Assembly (NCBI RefSeq): GCF_000714815.1
Contig: NZ_JMIH01000034.1
Span: 1 to 64,000, forward strand
Direction of reading: 5' to 3'
Length of the DNA: 64,000 bases
From: Anditalea andensis
Lineage (GTDB): Bacteria > Bacteroidota > Bacteroidia > Cytophagales > Cyclobacteriaceae
The translations under genes and the position numbers were made by a program. The notes under the pieces were generated by a model that saw only the letters and a program-made list of their open reading frames with translations, was not told the DNA's origin and made no database searches. Below, piece by piece: positions 45,121 through 54,873 of this stretch. How positions within the stretch are numbered: position 1 is the first letter of the stretch; the number at the start of each line of letters is the position of its first letter.

Positions 45121-46062
45121 TTAATTGCAATTTTTGAAATGGATGATTACATTTTTTTCATTGATCGTATAGGTAAGTGGTATTGAATATTGGATAGCCT
45201 GTAGAAGGCTTTCTAAGCTCAGATCAGTATAGGTCCCGGTTACCTGGCAATTGATGTCATCCTTTACATTGGAAGTAATGGTCACCCCATACCAGTTCTC
45301 CAGTTCACTTATAAGCGCAGGCATGGAGGTATTTTTAAAATAAAGCTGTCCCTCTACCCATCCGAAATAAATTTCTGGCTCTAATATGGACTCGACTTTA
45401 ACATCATCTCCAGAATAGGTCAATAGATGGTCAGGTGAAAGAAACACTTCTCTTCCAAGAGAATTTTCAACTTTTACCTTACCGGTTTTGACAGCTACCT
45501 GACTATCTGCCTCATTCACTAGAAAAGAGGTCCCTAAGACTTCTGTACTGAATGAGGGAGTTATTACAGTGAAAGCATGTATGGAATCCTTTTTGACATC
45601 AAAAAAAGCTTTGCCTGATAACAGCACTCTTCTGTCATCCTTAAATCTGGCATCAAACTGTATGGAAGAATTATGATATAAGAAAACTAAGGAACCATCC
45701 GGCAGCTTTATTTTCTTTATCATACCTACGCCGTTTTCCACTTTTTGGTAGATGAGGGTATCATTCTTTTTTGCTTCTGACAAAGGGGGATATATCCAAT
45801 ATGAAAAAATCAAAAATAAAGAAGCAGCTGCAGCTGCATAATAATACAGCTTTGTTTTCTGCTTGGTCTCTACAGAGGTTTCTATGCGATGTAAGATATC
45901 CCTTTTGATCTGGGATTTAGACCTGTCCCGATAGTCTTTTATGACAAGATATTCCTCCTTTTGATGCTGGTACCAATCGTTTAGTACCTTCCATTCATCC
46001 GCTGAGAGCTTCCCAGTCAATGCCCGGGAAATTAATAATTGGATTCGCTGATCTTCTTCCAT
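45121..46062 (-). CDS. FecR-family anti-sigma factor
   Basis: This 313-residue inner-membrane protein is a FecR-type sigma regulator. The N-terminal cytosolic domain (about 1-85) binds the sigma factor; one membrane helix lies at about 88-110 ('YYYAAAAASLFLIFSYWIYP'); the periplasmic FecR domain ('LPDGSLVFLYHNSSIQFDAR', 'GKAFFDVKKDSIHAFTV', 'GTSFLVNEADSQVAVKTGKV') and the C-terminal DUF4974-like domain ('FKNTSMPALISELENWYGVT') follow. It lies 103 bases after the sigma gene and 86 before the STN-SusC start. Confidence 0.95.
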   Translation of the reverse strand: MEEDQRIQLLISRALTGKLSADEWKVLNDWYQHQKEEYLVIKDYRDRSKSQIKRDILHRIETSVETKQKTKLYYYAAAAASLFLIFSYWIYPPLSEAKKNDTLIYQKVENGVGMIKKIKLPDGSLVFLYHNSSIQFDARFKDDRRVLLSGKAFFDVKKDSIHAFTVITPSFSTEVLGTSFLVNEADSQVAVKTGKVKVENSLGREVFLSPDHLLTYSGDDVKVESILEPEIYFGWVEGQLYFKNTSMPALISELENWYGVTITSNVKDDINCQVTGTYTDLSLESLLQAIQYSIPLTYTINEKNVIIHFKNCN

Positions 46063-46165
46063 AGTAATGGGTCCTATCTATATAGTCCGAATAGATAGGG
46101 CCCACTACTACTTCATTTAATTAAGAAAATATTAACTTAAATTCAAAAAGTACAGATTTCTTAAC

Positions 46166-46690
46166 CTAAGGTAAAAAGAAATATAACAATAGAGGAGTAG
46201 CATCAGATAGCTCTGTTCTGATAATTTTCATTGATTTGGTAAGGTGGTTGTGAACAGTCTGAGATGAAATATCCAGTTTATCCGCTATTTCTTGTGTAGA
46301 ATAGCCTTCCAGTTTGCTTAACTTAAATATCAATCTGTTTTTTTCCGGCAATTTTTGAAGCACAACTTCGAGTCGTTCATAGAGTAGATCAAAAGGATGA
46401 ACTTCTTCTTCAGTGGCATTTACAAAATCTAGTCCTTGTATATCCCTAATATAATACTGGTTTTTCTGATGTAAAAATTTTAGAACTCTATATTTTACCG
46501 CAGTGAGCAAATATGCTTTTAAGGTAGACCGGATGATGATGGAATCCCTCCGGCTCCAAAGGTCAATAAAAATATCCTGAAGCATATCTTCCACTACAGC
46601 CTGATCCTGGATTCGGCTATAGGCAGCCTTGTATAAAACCTCCCAATGCTCTTCAAAGACAGCATTAAATTGATTTTTACTGAACAACAT
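46166..46690 (-). CDS. ECF sigma factor (SusC-linked, FecI-like)
   Basis: This 174-residue sigma-70 family member has sigma2 (about 10-75; 'VVEDMLQDIFIDLWSRRDSI') and sigma4 (about 115-165; 'LPEKNRLIFKLSKLEGYSTQEIADKLDISSQTVHNHLTKSMK' in parts) and belongs to the Bacteroidota group paired with FecR. When released by FecR it should drive the adjacent SusCD genes. A candidate -7 box on the minus strand (TACATTTA) lies about 25 bases upstream. The phosphoesterase upstream on the same strand has a separate terminator. Confidence 0.95.
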   Translation of the reverse strand: MLFSKNQFNAVFEEHWEVLYKAAYSRIQDQAVVEDMLQDIFIDLWSRRDSIIIRSTLKAYLLTAVKYRVLKFLHQKNQYYIRDIQGLDFVNATEEEVHPFDLLYERLEVVLQKLPEKNRLIFKLSKLEGYSTQEIADKLDISSQTVHNHLTKSMKIIRTELSDATPLLLYFFLP

Positions 46691-46770
46691 ATTAGATAGA
46701 TCTTTACAGGATATAAATGTAACTATGAGGTTTTCCCGACAGAAAATAAATAGATTATGTTTTTATTAAA

Positions 46771-46795
46771 TCCCCTGCCCGGTTTCGACAGGGGA
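46771..46795 (-). terminator. Terminator behind the phosphoesterase gene
   Basis: TCCCCTG (46771-46777) pairs with CAGGGGA (46789-46795) around an 11-base loop, starting 7 bases past the phosphoesterase stop on the minus strand. An A/T-rich tail follows. Confidence 0.6.
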
Positions 46796-46801
46796 TGATC
46801 A

Positions 46802-48298
46802 TCATACAAGTTTTTCCCTATAGGTATTTCCAAACCTGTCTTCAGCTAAAATGTTAATATTAGCTCCTGCATCCTGGGGCTTAAAGAAAAACATGTGGTC
46901 ATTCAATTGGGGTTCTACCCATTTTCTTCGGGAAGGTAATTCAGGGCCCAAATGGAGTGATACGCTAAGTGGATCCAGGGCCACCCTTCTATCCAGTTGA
47001 CCTTTCTGAATACCATTCTCTTCCCATGTCATTTTCCAGCTAGGATCCCAGTTCCAGCAGTTCACTGCCACCATATCCATATGTTCTGAATGCTTTCCTT
47101 GTTCATAGATCCTCATCTGGTGGTTCAGGTCCATACCTGTAGATTTATATTGCCAACTGAGACTAGAACCTTGTGCTTTGTATACGCCATAGCCATTAGG
47201 CGTACCATCATAGCATATCGGTCCAGACCACCACGCACCGCATACTGTCCCATGGCAGTGCTCAAAGAGATGATCGCCCAGGATCATATTATCATTAAAA
47301 TGTGTATGCCCAGACATAATATGTGCATTATATCCTTCCAAAATTTTATATAAATGCTGTCGGTTACTGACCGTCCCTCCGAGCGTATCCCTTTCTGGAT
47401 ATCTGGTCACTGCTCCTGTATAAGTAGGGATATGAAGGGATACCACCACTGTTTTCCCTTTTTCCACAAAAGACAGATCATTTTCCAGCCATTGTAGTTG
47501 TTCTTCATCCAGATAGCCTATGTATTTTTTATCCGCTCCTAGATAAAAAACATCATCCAGCACCACATAATGTATTTCTCCCCTGTTAAATGAATAATAG
47601 GTGGGGCCAAAATGTCCTTTAAATGTATCCCCACTCCAGCGGTCAGTCCGTACGTTCAGGTCCATATCGTGGTTGCCTATTACCTGAAAAAAAGGAATTC
47701 CTGTCTTTACAATAGCATCATTGTAGTCTTTAAACAGATCAAACTGATCAAATACCAAATCCCCGCAGCCTATTCCAAACAGGTTGGGGTCATTAAGTTG
47801 CTGAACTGTTTTTTGTACATCAACTGCCGAAACGGTGAGTAATTGTTCCGCTTCATATTCATTTTGGATCTGCGTATCAGCCAGTAATAAAAAATGATGG
47901 TTATCATCTGATTGCGACACCGGATCCAGTTTAAAGCTAAATTCCTGCTCTGACTTGGTGGGATCCAGTTTATAATAATAGGCAGCCGATCCGTTTGCCT
48001 GTTTTTTGATCTGATAGCCTGCAGGCAAACTGATGAAGATAAAGTCCCTGTCTGTACCAGATATCAATTCAAACCTTCCTTCTTTATCGGTTGGTATTAC
48101 ACTCCTTCCGTCCGATATTATGGTCCTGTATATACCTTTACCATTAGAAGTGACCCTGCCTTTGATTTTTATAGGTGAATAAGGGACAATAGCCTTAGAC
48201 CTGATAGGTTGATCGGCGCCCAAGGACTCAAGGCCTAAACCAGTAAGGCCAAGGCCTGAAAGCCCTAATGTTTTGATAAAATTGCGTCGGTTAAACAT
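46802..48298 (-). CDS. Tat-exported calcineurin-like phosphoesterase
   Basis: This 498-residue protein starts with a Tat signal (NRRNFIKTLGLSGLG, residues 3-18). It has an N-terminal beta domain (about 40-125, 'IKGRVTSNGKGIYRTIISDG'), the metallophosphatase core ('FLLLADTQIQNEYEAEQLL', 'GIGCGDLVFDQFDLF', 'VIGNHDMDL', 'VVSLHIPTYTG', 'MSGHTHFNDNM') and a C-terminal beta domain (about 385-498), the MetallophosN-Metallophos-MetallophosC layout. All metal ligands (D, D, N, H, H, H) appear intact. It acts in the periplasm or at the outer membrane and would remove phosphate from a monoester or diester. It sits directly upstream of the sigma/FecR/SusCD set on the same strand. Confidence 0.92.
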   Translation of the reverse strand: MFNRRNFIKTLGLSGLGLTGLGLESLGADQPIRSKAIVPYSPIKIKGRVTSNGKGIYRTIISDGRSVIPTDKEGRFELISGTDRDFIFISLPAGYQIKKQANGSAAYYYKLDPTKSEQEFSFKLDPVSQSDDNHHFLLLADTQIQNEYEAEQLLTVSAVDVQKTVQQLNDPNLFGIGCGDLVFDQFDLFKDYNDAIVKTGIPFFQVIGNHDMDLNVRTDRWSGDTFKGHFGPTYYSFNRGEIHYVVLDDVFYLGADKKYIGYLDEEQLQWLENDLSFVEKGKTVVVSLHIPTYTGAVTRYPERDTLGGTVSNRQHLYKILEGYNAHIMSGHTHFNDNMILGDHLFEHCHGTVCGAWWSGPICYDGTPNGYGVYKAQGSSLSWQYKSTGMDLNHQMRIYEQGKHSEHMDMVAVNCWNWDPSWKMTWEENGIQKGQLDRRVALDPLSVSLHLGPELPSRRKWVEPQLNDHMFFFKPQDAGANINILAEDRFGNTYREKLV

Positions 48299-48928
48299 TA
48301 TAATGCGAGTTAGTTTTAAGAATGGCTAAAAATCATCTTTTTTTCTATTCCAATCACTACCATTAATAAATGGTCAAAAAACCTTAAAAATTTCTTAATA
48401 ACGACACGCCAAAAAAATAGACTTTTTTACCCTTATTTTCACTGAGAAAAGGCGCTGCATCTTATATTCAATATAGCCATATTCTTCATAAGCTTAAGCT
48501 TCAGGATTTTTCAATTTTAAGTTTTATAATTGAATTATTTATGATCAATACTTAAAACTGCAAGATATGGGATCTAAGAAACTATGCTTCACATCTAACA
48601 ATATATCAGAAGCATTTCTGAGGTATTTATAATTAATTTTACTAAAATTAGCCTATATTGCTTTAGGCATGGAAGGAATTAAAGCATAAATAAATTGAAT
48701 TGCCGCCATTTCAATTTTAAAATATCAATTACGTCACAATAAAAATGAACAAGTCATAGGTCCATAAACTTAGCCTGAGATATAGGAGCCGATCACTAAT
48801 GTTAAAGCTGAAAAATGTACACATCACCTGACTTCTATACTCAGCGAAAAGATAGACGTCCAGCTTGGGTTTCAATGATACATACTTTATGACACCCCAT
48901 AAATTAATACTCTATATTTGAATTAAAG
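48299..48928. other. Long AT-rich intergenic region between divergent genes
   Basis: This 630-base stretch separates the phosphoesterase (minus) from a GNAT gene (plus). It must contain both promoters. I see no gene, terminator or clear repeat; open stretches stay under 30 codons, including a 25-codon one starting at 48816. Confidence 0.4.
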
Positions 48929-49408
48929 ATGGAAATACAAAGAACTGATTCTAATGACAGGGATTTTATAGAACTGGTAAAACACCTTGATATGGACCTG
49001 GCCAAAAGGGATGGCGAGGATCATTCTTTTTATGAACAATTCAATAAAATTGATTCTATAAAATATGTCATAGTCATATATGATAATGGTTACCCCATCA
49101 GCTGTGGGGCTATTAAAGAATATGATAAGCATACTATGGAAATCAAAAGAATGTATACTCTGCCCAAAAACAGAGGTCTGGGAGCAGCTTCCCTTGTGTT
49201 AAGGACTTTAGAAACCTGGGCTGCTGAATTATCCTATCAGAAATGCATATTGGAAACCGGTGTAAAGCAGCCGGAAGCAATAGGCCTGTATTTTAAAAAC
49301 GGATACAGCTTAATTCCAAATTACGGCCAGTATGCTGAAATCGAAAACAGTCGATGTTTTGAAAAGAAATTACCGGACATGATGACGTTAAACCGAAAGA
49401 TAAAATAG
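48929..49408 (+). CDS. GNAT-family N-acetyltransferase
   Basis: This 159-residue protein has the GNAT fold; it transfers an acetyl group from acetyl-CoA to an unknown amine. Motif A, which binds the pyrophosphate of CoA, is 'MYTLPKNRGLGAASLVLRTL' (about 72-91), with RGLGAA as the Q/RxxGxA loop, and 'AIGLYFKNGYSLIPNYGQY' (about 113-131) is the C-terminal motif B region. It stands alone on the plus strand and ends 34 bases from the convergent permease gene. Confidence 0.88.
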   Translation: MEIQRTDSNDRDFIELVKHLDMDLAKRDGEDHSFYEQFNKIDSIKYVIVIYDNGYPISCGAIKEYDKHTMEIKRMYTLPKNRGLGAASLVLRTLETWAAELSYQKCILETGVKQPEAIGLYFKNGYSLIPNYGQYAEIENSRCFEKKLPDMMTLNRKIK

Positions 49409-49442
49409 ACAGAGTTATTGGTTGTGTATAATTTTAGATCTG

Positions 49443-52070
49443 CTATTCGGCCTTCAAACTTAATACAGGATTAAGAAAAGCAACACGAAGAACCTGATAG
49501 CTGACCGTGGCAGCAGCTATGATCAATGTTCCTATACCCGCTATAGCAAATGTCCATATATCTATCTGAATGCTAAATGCGAAATCCTGAAGCCACCTTT
49601 GCATCAACCACCACCCTATAGGAGAGGCTATCACAAAACCTAACCCGATCAAAAGCACAAATTCTTTCCCAAATATCCACATAATATGGATTTCCCCTCC
49701 TCCCATGACTTTTCGGATACCCACCTCTTTGGTCTTCTGTGTGACCATAAATGAAATTAAACCATATAGACCTAAACAACTGATGCATAGTGCAATAATG
49801 GTAAACATTTGGATCCCTGATAGCATCATGTTTTCAGTCAAATAAAATTGCTCTATACGGTCATCTAGAAATGCGTACTCATACACTTGATCTTGATAAT
49901 TTCCTTGCCATATCGACCTAAGTCCCTCTAACGTACTTTGGATATCCTGGGGGTCTATTTTAATGGCAAAATGAGAATAATGTCTACTGGCTGAAGCCAA
50001 AATAGTGGGGCTAATGGCTTCATGAAAAGACCTGTCATGAAAATCCTTGATCACCCCTACAATTTGCCCCTTCATATTACCGGAATTAACTGATATATGG
50101 CTTCCAAGTGCATCATTTGGATTGATGATTCCCAATAGCTCAACCAAAGTCTCATTGACTAAGATTTCCATTACTGTATCGGAAACAATCAAATTGCGCC
50201 CATATATAATATCTAAATTGAATGTAGAAACATAATTAGCGTCCACTAATTTCATATTGATAAGAAAATCCATTTTTTCCTGACTGTTTCCCCTTAATAT
50301 ATCCGTTTCCCATTTATCAGCAGATGCCGGGGCATTATTACAAAGTGATACCTGCTCCACACCAGGTAATCGGTAGCATTCATTTTTTACTGCTTCCATT
50401 TTCGAAATAGCATAATCCCCTGCCTTTACCATTACAATGGCTTCCTTATCAAAACCCAGGTCTGCATTTTTAGTGAACCGCATCTGGTTGATCACCACTA
50501 TCAAGGATATGATCAATACCTGAGAAATCACAAACTGGGATACAATCAATGTCCGCCGCAAATTAAATCCGCCTATATGCTGCTGCGAAAGTTTCTGTCG
50601 AAAGGCAGTAATCGGTTGGAATCCTCCCAATAAATAACCTGGATAAAATCCTGCTAAAAAGGTGATGACCAAACCCAAAACAACTATAAACAGTATCAAA
50701 CTCCTATCGGTGAATAATGCTAAACGAAGATTAGTTTCATATAGATTATTAAGGTTAGGAAGCAGTATATAGGCAGCTATAATTGCTATAAAAATACTTA
50801 TGGCAGTAATTATTCCTGTCTCCACCATAAACTGCCAAAAAAGTTGCCTCCGTTGGCCCCCCATTGTTTTGCGGACTCCCACTTCTTTGGCACGTCTTAA
50901 AGCCTGCGCTGTGGCTAGGTTTATAAAATTAACACATGCTGTCAGCAGTAAAAATATACCTATTGCAGAAAGTATCCATAGATGGTTTTTATCGATCACT
51001 CCTCCTCCAAATCTGTCTATAAAATGAATATCAGAAAGTGCCTGCAATTTATACACGCTTTTGGTTTGTTTATTTATTGGGTATTCCTGAGCATAGTAGG
51101 TTAGCGCCTCCTCTGCCTCATAAGTAGGTGTGGATGGGTTTAATACCACATACGTTTGGAGATTTCCGGATATACCGGACCAAAAATCATCCGAAGCTAA
51201 CCAAGGCATAAATGATTTAAAAGTAGGGAAAGAAACTATTATCTCTGACCTAAAGTCGGTATTGTCAGGGATATCTTTTAGTATTCCACTAATAGATATT
51301 TCAAGATCATTTTCCAGCAAGATGGTTTTACCGATTGGGTTTTTATCTCCAAAATATTTTACAGCCAGTCGCTCGGAAATGATGGCTGAATTTAGGGCAT
51401 TCATAGAAGATTCTATACTACCTTCAACCAGGTGAAAATTAAAAATATTAAAAAATTCCGGCTCAGCGAAGGTTACACCAGAGGCCTCCTTATATTTAAT
51501 CTTTTCTTCCTCTTCTGGTAGTGTTATTAAAGCATTTGGATGAATATAAATCCTCGCCGTCTTTTCGCTGAAAGTCTGGTTATCACGTACTAATGTCCCT
51601 AAGGGTGTGGGAACACCTGTGGAATAATGTTCATTTTCACTGTGCATTTCCGTGACGATTCTATAAATCTGCTCATTGTTTTCGTGAAAATTATCAAAAC
51701 TTAAATGGTGCTTGACCAATGTAAAAATGAGCAGGCAACAAGTAATGCTTAACGCCAAGCCTGCAATGTTCATCAGTGCATAATCTTTGTTTCGGAAGAG
51801 CGTTCTCCACCCTATTTTGAAGTAACTTTTATACATGCTATAAGAATTTAGATTTTGATATGCTTTTCGTGGTTTTATAATGCCAGGTCTGAGTAGCAGA
51901 ATCACATCAATGATAAACTTCCAATCAGCTTTTCCTTTGCCTAGTTTTTTGAGGTTTCTATCGTAAACCTCCATCAGGTCTCCTTCTATATAATCTGACA
52001 TTTCAGGATGACAAAACCATCGAAAGAAGTTTAAAAAGAATTTGGGAGGTGTATGCTTTTTATTTTTCAT
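49443..52070 (-). CDS. FtsX/MacB-type ABC permease with N-terminal prefix domain
   Basis: This 875-residue inner-membrane protein has a soluble prefix of about 90 residues ('FFRWFCHPEMSDYIEGDLME', a permease-prefix domain), then two MacB_PCD periplasmic domains each followed by an FtsX membrane unit ('LATAQALRRAKEVGVRKTMG' and 'FMVTQKTKEVGIRKVMGGGE' are the cytosolic coupling loops). The first membrane helix is 'YALMNIAGLALSITCCLLIF'. There is no ATPase gene beside it. It starts 3 bases before the stop of PadR's frame region, so it forms an operon with PadR, the usual pairing for this prefix-bearing type in Bacteroidota. Likely roles are export of a lipid, peptide or drug, or stress signalling. 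Confidence 0.9.
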   Translation of the reverse strand: MKNKKHTPPKFFLNFFRWFCHPEMSDYIEGDLMEVYDRNLKKLGKGKADWKFIIDVILLLRPGIIKPRKAYQNLNSYSMYKSYFKIGWRTLFRNKDYALMNIAGLALSITCCLLIFTLVKHHLSFDNFHENNEQIYRIVTEMHSENEHYSTGVPTPLGTLVRDNQTFSEKTARIYIHPNALITLPEEEEKIKYKEASGVTFAEPEFFNIFNFHLVEGSIESSMNALNSAIISERLAVKYFGDKNPIGKTILLENDLEISISGILKDIPDNTDFRSEIIVSFPTFKSFMPWLASDDFWSGISGNLQTYVVLNPSTPTYEAEEALTYYAQEYPINKQTKSVYKLQALSDIHFIDRFGGGVIDKNHLWILSAIGIFLLLTACVNFINLATAQALRRAKEVGVRKTMGGQRRQLFWQFMVETGIITAISIFIAIIAAYILLPNLNNLYETNLRLALFTDRSLILFIVVLGLVITFLAGFYPGYLLGGFQPITAFRQKLSQQHIGGFNLRRTLIVSQFVISQVLIISLIVVINQMRFTKNADLGFDKEAIVMVKAGDYAISKMEAVKNECYRLPGVEQVSLCNNAPASADKWETDILRGNSQEKMDFLINMKLVDANYVSTFNLDIIYGRNLIVSDTVMEILVNETLVELLGIINPNDALGSHISVNSGNMKGQIVGVIKDFHDRSFHEAISPTILASASRHYSHFAIKIDPQDIQSTLEGLRSIWQGNYQDQVYEYAFLDDRIEQFYLTENMMLSGIQMFTIIALCISCLGLYGLISFMVTQKTKEVGIRKVMGGGEIHIMWIFGKEFVLLIGLGFVIASPIGWWLMQRWLQDFAFSIQIDIWTFAIAGIGTLIIAAATVSYQVLRVAFLNPVLSLKAE

Positions 52071-52073
52071 AAG

Positions 52074-52418
52074 TTAAATCCCCATTAATTTAGCCTGCCA
52101 AATCGTATCCGGTATGGCAGCCCATAACTGTTCACGGGTAGCCTTAGCATGCTGTAAGGCTTTTTTTCCAAGGGCTGTAATCTCAAAATACCTCCTTGGC
52201 CTCCCTACCCTCTCCTCTGTAGCTTCGCCGGCATATGATCTAAGATAATCTTTATCCTCCATTCTTTTCAGTGCAGTATGTAGCGCTCCCATACTCACCG
52301 TTCGGCTGAGGCGTGATTCTATTTCATCCTTGATTCCAATACTATAGGCTACATTGTTAAGAATTCCTACCGTCAATAAGACGATTTCTTCAAACTCACC
52401 CAGTTGATAATCTTTCAT
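52074..52418 (-). CDS. PadR-family transcriptional regulator
   Basis: This 114-residue regulator has a winged-helix of the PadR type: 'LGEFEEIVLLTVGILNNVAY', 'IESRLSRTVSMGALHTALKR' as recognition region, then 'RPRRYFEITALGKKALQHAK' as the wing. Its stop is 3 bases before the permease start, so it heads the two-gene operon and most likely represses it. A dyad (52433-52446) that overlaps a candidate promoter box is 15 bases upstream of its start. Confidence 0.92.
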   Translation of the reverse strand: MKDYQLGEFEEIVLLTVGILNNVAYSIGIKDEIESRLSRTVSMGALHTALKRMEDKDYLRSYAGEATEERVGRPRRYFEITALGKKALQHAKATREQLWAAIPDTIWQAKLMGI

Positions 52419-52432
52419 AGCTATCGAATATT

Positions 52433-52446
52433 ATCTAAATGTAGAT
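52433..52446 (-). promoter_or_regulatory. Dyad overlapping the PadR promoter
   Basis: ATCTA-AATG-TAGAT lies 15 bases before the PadR ATG. On the minus strand it contains TACATTTAG, a TAnnTTTG-like box, with TTTG 16 bases further upstream. A PadR autoregulatory site is plausible but rests on position only. Confidence 0.35.
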
Positions 52447-52737
52447 TTAATAATTGTGCCAAATAAGATATGGTCTTAAATGGGTAGAAATGGCTATAAT
52501 TAGTAAAAACTTCGCTCGTAATAGAACAAAAATGGTCGGGGACGGGCGATTTCATCATTTACATAAATGAATTATGATTTGGTTATTCCTACAGGTTGGA
52601 TATGAAGAGTTTTAAAACAATTATAAAATGATACCTAAATCGTAAACCCTATATTCATAATTATCCCCCCTATACCCCTCACTTCGTCACTTTTATATGT
52701 AGCAGTTCGATGACTGGCCTGGATAAAAGATTTTGAC

Positions 52738-52745
52738 TAATTTTG
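52738..52745 (+). promoter_or_regulatory. TAATTTTG promoter box of the alpha/beta hydrolase
   Basis: An exact TAnnTTTG match lies 24 bases before the ATG at 52770. No good TTTG partner is seen at the expected distance upstream. Confidence 0.4.
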
Positions 52746-52769
52746 CCTTTATAAAACTATAAGAACATC

Positions 52770-54146
52770 ATGTCGAAGCTTTCTATTCTGATATTTTTTT
52801 TATTTATCTTTCACTTTTCAAATGCCCAGGAAATCACCGGCAACTGGTACGGACAGCTTCGGGACAGGGAACATCTGCTGCTTGATGTAAGCAAAACCGA
52901 TGGGAAATATTCGGCATTGCTGGATATTCCTGAGAAAAGTATATTCAGAACAAAATTTGACAGTATAAGCTATAAAGATGAACAGCTGTTCTTAAGGCAT
53001 GAAGGCCTCGGCTATGAATTTATAGGATCAATCGACGGGTCAATAATAAACGGAAAAATAACAGGAAGCGATTCCCTAAGCTCCCTAACTTGGCATCGGG
53101 AACCGCTTACTAAGCGTACACAAATTATAGATCTTCCTGTTCCCTATTATTCCGAAAACATCCCCTTCTGGAATACCAAAGAAGGCATTGAGCTTGCTGG
53201 AACACTTACGATGCCAAATGTCCAGGGTAAATTCCCCGCCATTGTTCTTATAACAGGAAGTGGTGCCCAGAATAGAGACGAAGAAATTATGGGACACAAA
53301 CCTTTTCTGGTATTAGCGGATCACTTGACCAGAAATGGCATAGCCGTACTCCGGTATGATGATAGGGGAACAGGTGAATCCAAAGGCAAGTTTAGGCCAG
53401 CCACCGCTGAAAATTATGCAAGGGATGCCCAGGGCGCTGTTCAATTTCTGAAAAATCATCCTAACATTCTATCCGACCGGATAGGATTGGCAGGTCACAG
53501 TGAAGGTGGCAATATAGCTCCCTTAGTAGCAACCTGGGAAGATATAAATTTTCTTGTACTATTGGCTGCTCCAGGAGTATCCAATCTGGACATGTACCTG
53601 AAGCAATTGCAAATGATTTTTGAAAATGATGCTCCCGAAGACTTTGAAAGGGATTTTGCCCATTGGGAGCAAGTGTATAGAAGCATGGCCCAGATTAATG
53701 ATAAAGAAATCCTGAAAGAAACTTTGGATCCGCTCTTTGATACCTGGATGGCATCCATCGCAGATGATGAGTTTATTGTGGAAGGCGGCAGGGAAAAGTA
53801 TAAGAGAGACCAAATAAATAGCCATACCTCTGAGTGGTACCACTACTTTTTACAGTTTGATGTCAATCAATACCTTCCCAAATTGGATATCCCTATTTTA
53901 GCGCTCAACGGTACAAAGGATTTTCTGGTTGATGCTGATCAAAATCTTGAGGGTTTAAGGAAAACTTTTGAAGCAATGGGACATCCCAATTATAAATTGG
54001 TGGAACTTGAAAACGTCAATCATTTTTTCCAACCATGCAAAGTTGGAAATTTTGAGGAAGTATACTTTCTGGAAGAAACATTTTCGGTTCAGGCTTTGCA
54101 AGAAATTAGCGATTGGATCAAAGCAAATGTAATGGGAAAGGATTGA
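52770..54146 (+). CDS. Secreted alpha/beta hydrolase
   Basis: This 458-residue protein has a signal peptide (1-19, 'ILIFFLFIFHFSNAQ'), a small beta domain (20-115, 'GNWYGQLRDREHLLLDVS') often found in front of this hydrolase type, and an alpha/beta hydrolase domain. The oxyanion region is 'LITGSGAQNRDEEIMGH' (about 150-166), the nucleophile Ser is in 'GLAGHSEGGNIAP' (about 238), the acid is in 'LALNGTKDFLVD' (about 383), and the His in 'ENVNHFFQP' (about 424). It probably acts as an esterase or peptidase in the periplasm. It has its own promoter and no partner gene. Confidence 0.9.
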   Translation: MSKLSILIFFLFIFHFSNAQEITGNWYGQLRDREHLLLDVSKTDGKYSALLDIPEKSIFRTKFDSISYKDEQLFLRHEGLGYEFIGSIDGSIINGKITGSDSLSSLTWHREPLTKRTQIIDLPVPYYSENIPFWNTKEGIELAGTLTMPNVQGKFPAIVLITGSGAQNRDEEIMGHKPFLVLADHLTRNGIAVLRYDDRGTGESKGKFRPATAENYARDAQGAVQFLKNHPNILSDRIGLAGHSEGGNIAPLVATWEDINFLVLLAAPGVSNLDMYLKQLQMIFENDAPEDFERDFAHWEQVYRSMAQINDKEILKETLDPLFDTWMASIADDEFIVEGGREKYKRDQINSHTSEWYHYFLQFDVNQYLPKLDIPILALNGTKDFLVDADQNLEGLRKTFEAMGHPNYKLVELENVNHFFQPCKVGNFEEVYFLEETFSVQALQEISDWIKANVMGKD

Positions 54147-54292
54147 CGGGAAAATAAAAGTTATCTTCTCACGCTGGCATCCGGCACTTCAAACTCATTA
54201 ATTTTAGAAGAAGGTGTGTAATATTTCCTTTTTGATTCGGCTGGTATATCGGACTAAAACGACTCAACCAAAATTACTATTCATTGAAAACT

Positions 54293-54787
54293 TTATAAGC
54301 TATTACTATTGCTTAATTGCTTTTTCATTTTGTAATTGATGATTTCTACACCCTCTTTATTATTTTTCTGCTCTTTTAAAATTTCATACCCGATTTTTTG
54401 AAAAAATAACTTGGCTGTTATGCTTACATCAGCATATAGAGAAGTTATTTTTCTTTTAATGGCTTCATTTTCAATTTCGGAGTAAAGCCTATTTGCAATA
54501 CCTTTTCTTTGATAATCTTTATGGACAAAAAGTAAATCTATATAGTCCCTATTATCCAATGAAGCGATCCCTATTAACTCTTTGTCCAATTCAGCCACTA
54601 GTAAGTAGTGGGATTTTATTTTGTCAATCCATCGATCAGGATTTTCGGTTGAGGAAGTCCATACCTTTAATTGCTCTGGGGAATAATCATCTTTGCAAAC
54701 GACTGCAATTGTTTCTTTAAAGAGTTTTATAATATCGGCCAAATCGTTAAGATTTGAAACCCTTATCGATGTTCTAAAATTATCCAT
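54293..54787 (-). CDS. GNAT acetyltransferase (intact copy of a duplicated module)
   Basis: This 164-residue GNAT protein has motif A at 'IDLLFVHKDYQRKGIANRLY' (about 83-102; Q-R-K-G-I-A) and the C-terminal 'AKLFFQKIGYEILKEQKNNK' (about 127-146). It is related to the broken GNAT copy at 56465-56998: both share the strings LLFVH.DYQ, ASLD, EQKN and EIINYKM. A remnant of a Nudix-like gene lies 86 bases upstream on the same strand, mirroring the gene order of the second copy. The substrate is unknown. Confidence 0.88.
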   Translation of the reverse strand: MDNFRTSIRVSNLNDLADIIKLFKETIAVVCKDDYSPEQLKVWTSSTENPDRWIDKIKSHYLLVAELDKELIGIASLDNRDYIDLLFVHKDYQRKGIANRLYSEIENEAIKRKITSLYADVSITAKLFFQKIGYEILKEQKNNKEGVEIINYKMKKQLSNSNSL

Positions 54788-54873
54788 TAATGGTAGATGT
54801 AATATTCAGATGATCTAAACTGTTCACGTTTATTCTAAGTAAATAATAATTTTTGGGATTTTCGAGGCTATTA

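Noticed and set aside
45035-45130. Longer start for the STN-SusC receptor at 45130
   Set aside because: It would overlap the FecR gene end and put 32 unrelated residues before a clean signal peptide that begins after 45034.
48816-48893. A 25-codon plus-strand frame in the long gap before the GNAT gene
   Set aside because: It is too short, has no recognised leader-peptide pattern such as a run of regulatory codons and no following attenuator hairpin.
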